A DNA stretch of 6,646 nt, taken from positions 1 through 6,646 of the forward strand of contig UQIQ01000076.1 in NCBI GenBank assembly GCA_900541185.1, given 5' to 3'. Below are positions 1 through 3,681 of this stretch, piece after piece. The first letter of the stretch is position 1, and each line of letters opens with the position of its first letter. The notes under the pieces are model-generated. The model saw only the letters and a list, made by a program, of their open reading frames with translations, had not been told where the DNA came from and made no database searches. This DNA comes from an uncultured Collinsella sp. (GTDB taxonomy: Bacteria > Actinomycetota > Coriobacteriia > Coriobacteriales > Coriobacteriaceae). A program made the translations under genes and the position numbers.

Positions 1-29
1 CGGCAGCGTCAGATGTGTATAAGAGACAG
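1..29. other. Nextera/Tn5 sequencing adapter remnant
   Basis: The first 29 bases end in AGATGTGTATAAGAGACAG, the 19-bp Tn5 mosaic end, preceded by CGGCAGCGTC from the Nextera read-1 adapter. This is library-construction sequence left at the contig edge, not biology. Any reading frame that starts inside it (for example at 15) has artificial N-terminal residues. Confidence 0.97.
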
Positions 30-545
30 GGCATGATGGACGCGCTCGTGGGCACGGCTTCGACGCCGGGGTTGGGCCTTGCCGGTAAGGTGGGTATCCA
101 GTGGCCGAGCGATATCGTGTGCGGTGCGCCTGCGTTTGAGACGTCGCTCGCGCGTGTTGCCGTGAACGGCGGTGCCGGTGCTGCGGGCATGTTCGGTGCC
201 GTGACGGTGGATATTGAGCGTTCGGCGCTGGGCGAGCTTGGTGTGGACGTGGCTGACGAAGCGCTGGTCGAGGAGTTGGCCGCCGCCGTGCTGACCCGTG
301 TGGACACCTGGGCGGTTGTTGCCAACACGCCGCAGGGCGCTGCCGGTCCGCTGGCCCCCGTGTTGGGCGAGTACTTCGACATGGTGCCGCTGCTGGGCCG
401 CCAAGTTGCGGCGGTGTCGCCCAACGGCTTGCCGCTTGCGGTCGGTGTGTTTGCGGGCCTGGACATCTGGGGTCGCGCGACCATTAAGACCGATGCCGGC
501 GAGCAGGAGTTTCCGCCCGAGGCCGTGCGCATTCGCGGGCTGTAG
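30..545 (+). CDS. birA: Biotin--[acetyl-CoA-carboxylase] ligase, C-terminal part (5' truncated by contig end)
   Basis: This is the last 171 residues of a probable biotin protein ligase, which makes biotinyl-AMP and attaches biotin to the lysine of biotin-carrier proteins such as acetyl-CoA carboxylase BCCP in the cytosol. The frame is open from the first genomic base, so the start codon and most of the catalytic core lie off the contig. Residues 23-30 (IQWPSDIV) align with the family's KWPNDI motif, but with Q for K and S for N. A stretch near 47-62 sits where GxGxN-type residues are expected and is also divergent. The C-terminal part resembles the small BPL_C domain: a hydrophobic LLGRQV segment, then GVFAGLDIWGRATI and a final EAVRIRGL, matching the family pattern of G-x-A-x-GID-x-x-G-x-L followed by VSLR. 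It ends in a strong terminator and converges on coaX, a common genomic partner of birA. The assignment rests on these motifs. Divergence at the core motif leaves some chance of a ligase-like paralogue. Confidence 0.62.
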   Translation, partial: GMMDALVGTASTPGLGLAGKVGIQWPSDIVCGAPAFETSLARVAVNGGAGAAGMFGAVTVDIERSALGELGVDVADEALVEELAAAVLTRVDTWAVVANTPQGAAGPLAPVLGEYFDMVPLLGRQVAAVSPNGLPLAVGVFAGLDIWGRATIKTDAGEQEFPPEAVRIRGL

Positions 546-585
546 CGCGGGGCGTTCGCGCCCAAAGATAGACATGACAACAAGA

Positions 586-614
586 CCCTCCTCGGCCTGT
601 GCCGGGGAGGGTTT
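586..614 (+). terminator. Intrinsic terminator of the biotin ligase gene
   Basis: An 11-bp stem (586-596 with 601-611, one T-G wobble) encloses the loop CTGT and is followed by TTT. The stem begins 40 bp after the stop at 545. It should end the birA transcript before the palindrome-flanked ATPase cassette. The U-run is short, but the stem is strong. Confidence 0.8.
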
Positions 615-643
615 CGCCTATCTGGGGAATGGGTTGCCAGCGC

Positions 644-686
644 CCTATTCCTCAAAACTGAAAAATTTTCGTTTTTGAGGAATAGG
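644..686. repeat. Palindrome copy 1 (upstream of ATPase gene)
   Basis: This is a 43-bp imperfect palindrome: 21-base arms (644-664 and 666-686) around a single central base, with 19 of 21 positions complementary. The left arm begins CCTATTCCTCAAAACTGA and is identical to the left arms of the other two copies; the mismatches come from the right arm. No T-run follows, so it is not a canonical intrinsic terminator. It lies between the birA terminator and the ATPase gene and may mark the left edge of an inserted cassette. Confidence 0.93.
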
Positions 687-730
687 ATTAAGGCAGCTCG
701 GTCTTTCGCGAGGTATATTCGCTATAGAGC

Positions 731-771
731 CTATTCCTCAAAACTGAAAATTTTTCAGTTTTGAGGAATAG
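731..771. repeat. Palindrome copy 2 (perfect, in the ATPase 5' leader)
   Basis: This is a perfect 41-bp palindrome, 20-base arms (731-750 and 752-771) around one central T. It ends 26 bp before the ATPase start codon and 14 bp before the ribosome-binding site. TATATT (714-719) and TATAGA (723-728) just upstream are weak -10-like candidates without a convincing -35. At this position the palindrome could be an operator for a dimeric or tetrameric regulator, or a long hairpin in the mRNA leader. The sequence cannot decide between these. Confidence 0.95.
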
Positions 772-797
772 CGATAAAAGACCGCGAGGAGGCCCCA

Positions 798-1994
798 ATG
801 AAACTCATCAATAGAACGTCATATATGGACACGTTGACGAGTCTTATTGGCGTGCCGGACATCAAGGTCATCACGGGCATCCGTCGTAGCGGTAAATCAA
901 AATTGCTCGAGGCCCTCCGCGATTACGTGGAGGCAAATCTGTCCAATTCGAATGTCATCCATATCAACTACAACCTCGATGAGTTCGAGAACCTGCTCGA
1001 GTATCACGCGCTGCTCGCCTATGTAAAAGAGCATCGAGTATCCGGCAAACAAAACTTTCTGCTTATCGATGAAGTTCAGATGTGCGACGGTTTTGAGCGT
1101 GCGATCAATAGCCTTCACGCATCCGAGCAGTACGACATATTCATTACCGGATCGAATGCCTTTTTGCTGTCGAGCGATCTGTCGACGCTCTTTACGGGGC
1201 GTACGTTTGAGATCGAGGTTTTCCCATTCTCGTTTGAGGAGTATCGACTCTATGGCGACGAGGGCGAGGTCGACCGCGACTTCGATGAGTACGCGAGAAC
1301 CGGCGGTATGTCCGGCTCCTACCCTTATCCACTGCAGGAGCAGCGTTATCAATATCTCTCCAATGTCTTCAAAACGCTCATCGTGAGAGATATCGTGCAG
1401 CGGCATAACGTGAGAAACGAATCGGCGCTGCTGCGCATTGCCGATTACATGATGGACAACGTATCCAACATAACGTCGGCACGTAACATTACGGATATTT
1501 TGAACGCGGATGGGCTAAAGATAACGAACAAGACGGTCGGCACGTACATGGGGTGCCTGTGCGATGCGTTTGCCTTCTATAAAGTTCGTCGGTACGACAT
1601 CCGCGGCAAAAAATACCTTAAGAGCGGCGAGAAGTATTACCTGGCAGACCACGCGTTCAAATACGCGCTGCTCGGTACACGTGATATGGATTGGGGACGC
1701 GTATACGAGAACATGGTGGCAATCGAGCTGCTGCGCCGCGGATACGAGGTATACGTCGGCGTGCTCTATAAAAAGGAAATAGACTTTGTAGCAATCAAGC
1801 GAAGCGAGAAGCTCTACATTCAGGTGAGCGACGACATCAGCTCGGATAAGACATTTGAACGCGAGATTTCACCACTGCTGAGCATTGGCGACGCGTACCC
1901 CAAGATGATTCTCGCCCGCACGCATCACGAGGCCACGGACCGCAATGGGGTGCAGATCGTGGACCTGGCGAGGTGGCTGTGCGACGAGGCCTAG
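798..1994 (+). CDS. AAA_14/DUF4143 family ATP-binding protein
   Basis: This is a 398-residue cytosolic ATPase of the widespread AAA_14 + DUF4143 type. The biological role of the family is not settled, and I do not assign one. The N-terminal P-loop domain shows Walker A GIRRSGKS (27-34), Walker B FLLIDE (87-92) and a sensor-like TGSN segment (117-120), followed by the family's FEIEVFPFSFEEY stretch. The middle looks like a winged helix (about 210-270). The C-terminal DUF4143 region has YENMVAIELLRRGYEV, then KKEIDFVA and LYIQVS, a PD-(D/E)xK-like layout in which the final E-x-K is replaced by Q-V-S. Nuclease activity is therefore doubtful. The ATG at 798 is supported by GAGGAGG at 786-792, 5 bases upstream. 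Codon use is clearly more A/T-rich than in birA, coaX or the flavoenzyme, suggesting horizontal acquisition. The gene is alone and flanked by three copies of one palindrome, one of them perfect and in its leader, which suggests self-regulation or a mobile cassette. Length is normal for the family. Confidence 0.92.
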   Translation: MKLINRTSYMDTLTSLIGVPDIKVITGIRRSGKSKLLEALRDYVEANLSNSNVIHINYNLDEFENLLEYHALLAYVKEHRVSGKQNFLLIDEVQMCDGFERAINSLHASEQYDIFITGSNAFLLSSDLSTLFTGRTFEIEVFPFSFEEYRLYGDEGEVDRDFDEYARTGGMSGSYPYPLQEQRYQYLSNVFKTLIVRDIVQRHNVRNESALLRIADYMMDNVSNITSARNITDILNADGLKITNKTVGTYMGCLCDAFAFYKVRRYDIRGKKYLKSGEKYYLADHAFKYALLGTRDMDWGRVYENMVAIELLRRGYEVYVGVLYKKEIDFVAIKRSEKLYIQVSDDISSDKTFEREISPLLSIGDAYPKMILARTHHEATDRNGVQIVDLARWLCDEA

Positions 1995-2000
1995 CAGAAA

Positions 2001-2047
2001 GCCCTATTCCTCAAAACTGAAAATCTTTCGATTTTGAGGAATAGGGC
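2001..2047. repeat. Palindrome copy 3 (just after ATPase stop)
   Basis: This is a 47-bp imperfect palindrome, 23-base arms around one central base, with 20 of 23 positions complementary. It starts 6 bp after the ATPase stop. Its left arm matches copies 1 and 2; the right arm carries the differences. It lies between the convergent ATPase and coaX genes, so it could fold in both transcripts. It lacks the T-run of a standard terminator. Its outer end (AATAGGGC) is the inverted counterpart of the outer left end of copy 1 (GCCCTATT from 642). Confidence 0.93.
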
Positions 2048-2100
2048 CGATGCGTTGCCTAGTTCGCCGCTCGCGCTCGTGCTCGACTTAAGCCCCTGTC

Positions 2101-2874
2101 CTATCCCAGCTCCTGCATGCGGCGGTAGATTTCGCAGATACCCTTGATGGTGAGCTGTCCGTCGACCACGTCGAAGGCATCGGTCGAATCGGCGACGATG
2201 CTGGCGAGACCGCCCGTGGCGATAACGGTGGCATCCTCGCGGCCCAGCTCGCGCTTCATGCGCGCGACCAGGCCCTCAGCCATGGCGGCGGCGCCCGTTA
2301 CGGCGCCGACCTTGATGCACTCCTCGGTATCGCGGCCGATGGCGTGCTCGGGCGCCTCGAGCGGCACGCTGGCGAGCTTGGCGGCACGGGCGGCAAGCGC
2401 GTCCATGGAGATGCGGATGCCCGGCGCGATCGCTCCGCCAATGTAATAACCGTCCTCATCGATGACGTCGATATTGGTCGCGGTGCCAAAGTCCACCACG
2501 ATTGCCGGCGCGCCGTAGAAAGTCTCGGCCGCAACGGCGTTGGCGACGCGATCGGCACCTACGGCCTGGGGGCGCGCCGCGCGCAGCTTGGTCACCGCGG
2601 CCGTCTGCGGCCCGATGACGATGGCGTCCGCGGCAATGCGGTCGGCCACGGCGTGCCACTCGCGCGAGAGCTGCGGCACCACGCCCGCAAAGGCGATTGC
2701 GTCGACCGCATCGAGCGAAAGGCCGTACATCTTAAAGAAACCCATCAGGCGCACGTGGATCTCGTCGGCGGTATAGGAGCGGTCGGTGGGCATACGCCAC
2801 GACTGCACCAGCTCGTCTCCGTCAAACAGGCCCATGGCCGTCTGCGTGTTTCCCATATCGATAGCGAGCAGCAT
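2101..2874 (-). CDS. coaX: Type III pantothenate kinase
   Basis: CoaX phosphorylates pantothenate to 4'-phosphopantothenate with ATP, the first step of coenzyme A synthesis, in the cytosol. Type III enzymes belong to the ASKHA superfamily and are not feedback-inhibited by CoA. With the start chosen here the protein has 257 residues, typical for the family. The N-terminus has the phosphate-binding motif AIDMGNTQTAMGLF (D6, G8-N9-T10). VGADRVANA contains the probable catalytic Asp (D108). DFGTATNIDVID (128-139) and GGAIAPGI (146-153) complete the family signature. An upstream ATG at 2895 is in frame, but it has no ribosome-binding site and adds seven atypical residues. The ATG at 2874 has GGGAG five bases upstream and begins directly at the conserved MLLAIDMGNT. 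The gene is convergent with birA and the ATPase gene and divergent from the tRNA gene. It appears intact. Confidence 0.95.
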   Translation of the reverse strand: MLLAIDMGNTQTAMGLFDGDELVQSWRMPTDRSYTADEIHVRLMGFFKMYGLSLDAVDAIAFAGVVPQLSREWHAVADRIAADAIVIGPQTAAVTKLRAARPQAVGADRVANAVAAETFYGAPAIVVDFGTATNIDVIDEDGYYIGGAIAPGIRISMDALAARAAKLASVPLEAPEHAIGRDTEECIKVGAVTGAAAMAEGLVARMKRELGREDATVIATGGLASIVADSTDAFDVVDGQLTIKGICEIYRRMQELG

Positions 2875-2910
2875 GTCTACTCCCAGTGTTGGCATAAAAG
2901 GACGCGCACC

Positions 2911-2918
2911 ATTGTATA
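2911..2918 (-). promoter_or_regulatory. Candidate -10 element of coaX
   Basis: On the minus strand this reads TATACAAT, about 37 bases upstream of the chosen coaX ATG, at a normal leader distance. No convincing -35 hexamer is seen at 16-18 bp. A GC hairpin (2920-2935, 6-bp arms with loop CCGA) lies immediately upstream of the hexamer, where the promoter spacer would be. It is a weak call. Confidence 0.35.
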
Positions 2919-3011
2919 CGCGCCGCCGACGGCGCTCGGCTGCGATTCGTTTACGGTGATAGGGGCTGAGGGGTTTTAAATATGAAGGAATTATGCTCTA
3001 CGAGATTTTCC

Positions 3012-3040
3012 TTGCCGCTTACCGAACTCCCGCGTAATAT
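3012..3040 (+). promoter_or_regulatory. Sigma-70-type promoter of the initiator tRNA gene
   Basis: The -35 TTGCCG (3012-3017) and -10 TAATAT (3035-3040) are separated by exactly 17 bp. The expected transcription start is near 3047, giving a short 5' leader of about 25 bases before the mature tRNA start at 3072. This is the clearest promoter in the window and fits strong constitutive tRNA expression. Confidence 0.8.
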
Positions 3041-3071
3041 TCTTTCTTGCGCACATGAAGCGCCCAGACAT

Positions 3072-3148
3072 TGCGGGGTGGAGCAGTCTGGTAGCTCGCC
3101 GGGCTCATAACCCGGAGGTCGTAGGTTCAAATCCTGCCCCCGCGACCA
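3072..3148 (+). tRNA. Initiator tRNA-fMet (CAT anticodon), CCA encoded
   Basis: This is a 77-nt tRNA with anticodon CAT in the loop CTCATAA, a full cloverleaf and a genomically encoded 3' CCA (3146-3148). Initiator features are present: three consecutive G-C pairs at the base of the anticodon stem (CCGGG/CCCGG), the A11-T24 pair in the D stem, and no Watson-Crick pair at 1-72. Here position 1 is T (3072) and position 72 is G (3144), a U-G apposition rather than the C-A of E. coli. The gene is a single transcription unit with its own promoter and terminator. It works in translation initiation: it is charged with Met, formylated and bound by IF2 at the P site. Confidence 0.96.
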
Positions 3149-3157
3149 AGAACTTGC

Positions 3158-3187
3158 AGCTCGTCGGCCTAGCCGGCGAGCTTTTTT
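3158..3187 (+). terminator. Intrinsic terminator of tRNA-fMet
   Basis: An 11-bp stem (3158-3168 with 3172-3182, one T-G wobble) has the loop CTA and is followed at once by T5. It begins 9 bases after the CCA end. It is a textbook Rho-independent terminator. Confidence 0.93.
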
Positions 3188-3237
3188 GTTATTTCGGGAC
3201 CGTGTTTTCGATCCAATTCTCGGCCTCTCAAACAAAA

Positions 3238-3292
3238 TCTCGATCTGTAACATCTAGACCCGATTTGGGCGGCTAGGTGTTACAGATCGAGA
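3238..3292. repeat. Array unit 1
   Basis: A 55-bp unit with perfectly complementary 15-bp arms (16 bp if 3237/3293 is included). Inner bases add further pairing (3254-3257 with 3273-3276), and CCC/GGG at 3259-3261 and 3267-3269 can close the tip. As RNA it would form a long hairpin. The right arm ends in ATCGAGA. Confidence 0.9.
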
Positions 3293-3318
3293 TATACCGG
3301 TGGGCTTGGTCGTGTTTG

Positions 3319-3373
3319 TCTAAATCTGTAACACGAGGGACGGTTTTTGCCGAGTAACCGTTACAGATTGAGA
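3319..3373. repeat. Array unit 2
   Basis: A 55-bp unit whose arms match at 13 of 15 positions. The left arm is the most diverged of the eight sites (TCTAAATCTGTAACA). The right half has the extra small dyad GTAAC-C-GTTAC and ends in ATTGAGA, features shared with unit 4. Confidence 0.88.
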
Positions 3374-3398
3374 TTTTCTAGCAGGCGGGTTTGGTTTG

Positions 3399-3453
3399 TC
3401 TCGATCTGTAACAGGTAGGGGTCAAAAGTGGGCCTAGCTGTTACAGATCTAGA
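3399..3453. repeat. Array unit 3
   Basis: A 55-bp unit with arms complementary at 14 of 15 positions. Pairing continues inward (3414-3438 and 3416-3419 with 3433-3436). The right arm ends in ATCTAGA and is preceded by CTAGC, resembling unit 1 (CTAGG). Confidence 0.9.
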
Positions 3454-3479
3454 TTGTTGAGGATGGGCCGAGAGGAATG

Positions 3480-3534
3480 TCTCGATCTGTAACAGTAAGA
3501 CCCGGTTTTGTCGCGTAACTGTTACAGATTGAGA
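3480..3534. repeat. Array unit 4
   Basis: A 55-bp unit with arms complementary at 14 of 15 positions (the remaining one is a G-T wobble). Pairing continues inward for two bases. It carries GTAAC-T-GTTAC and ATTGAGA like unit 2, and the interior begins GTAAGACCCGG. It is the last unit before the flavoenzyme leader. Confidence 0.9.
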
Positions 3535-3599
3535 TAAACCGACGGGCCGCCCCGCCCATCCCCATCCACCTGCCGCTACCTGCTGTCCGCCGATTTCCG

Positions 3600-3627
3600 T
3601 TGCGCTGCTGTATTCCCATGCCATATC
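3600..3627 (+). promoter_or_regulatory. Weak candidate promoter of the flavoenzyme gene
   Basis: TTGCGC (3600-3605) and CATATC (3622-3627) are 16 bp apart, about 55 bp upstream of the start codon at 3682. Both hexamers deviate from consensus. The upstream repeat array could influence this promoter, but nothing in the sequence shows that directly. Confidence 0.25.
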
Positions 3628-3681
3628 CTCTAGATAACTACGCGGCATCATCGCCGCCGCGCCTACAAGAGAGGAATGTCC

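Larger units (their letters stand above)
3238..3534. repeat. Array of eight alternating 15-bp sites (four 55-bp inverted-repeat units, 80-81 bp period)
   Basis: The 15-mer TCTCGATCTGTAACA or its reverse complement occurs eight times, always switching orientation: 3238-3252 (+), 3278-3292 (-), 3319-3333 (+), 3359-3373 (-), 3399-3413 (+), 3439-3453 (-), 3480-3494 (+), 3520-3534 (-). Site-to-site steps are 40, 41, 40, 40, 40, 41 and 40 bp. The core ATCTGTAAC is invariant in all eight. Intervening segments are 25 or 26 bp, so the regularity resembles a CRISPR array, but the alternating orientation and partly related spacers do not fit CRISPR. It starts 50 bp after the tRNA terminator and ends about 150 bp before the flavoenzyme start. 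It could be a REPIN-like palindrome cluster, a cooperative protein-binding array or a string of RNA hairpins. Function is unknown to me. Confidence 0.93.

Noticed and set aside
731..771. Palindrome copy 2 as an intrinsic terminator
   Set aside because: The stem is perfect, but it is followed by CGATAAAAG with no T-run and lies directly upstream of a good ribosome-binding site.
2875..2895. Upstream in-frame ATG of coaX at 2895
   Set aside because: It has no ribosome-binding site and adds seven residues ahead of the conserved N-terminus; GGGAG is well placed for the ATG at 2874.
2344..2979. 211-codon plus-strand frame opposite coaX
   Set aside because: It is antisense to a well-supported coaX gene, with a His/Arg/Gly-rich composition typical of shadow frames.
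3072..3148. tRNA-fMet as an integration (att) site
   Set aside because: No second copy of the tRNA 3' end and no integrase gene are found in the window.
3238..3534. CRISPR array
   Set aside because: Repeats alternate in orientation, the spacers inside units are related to one another, and no cas gene is in the window.
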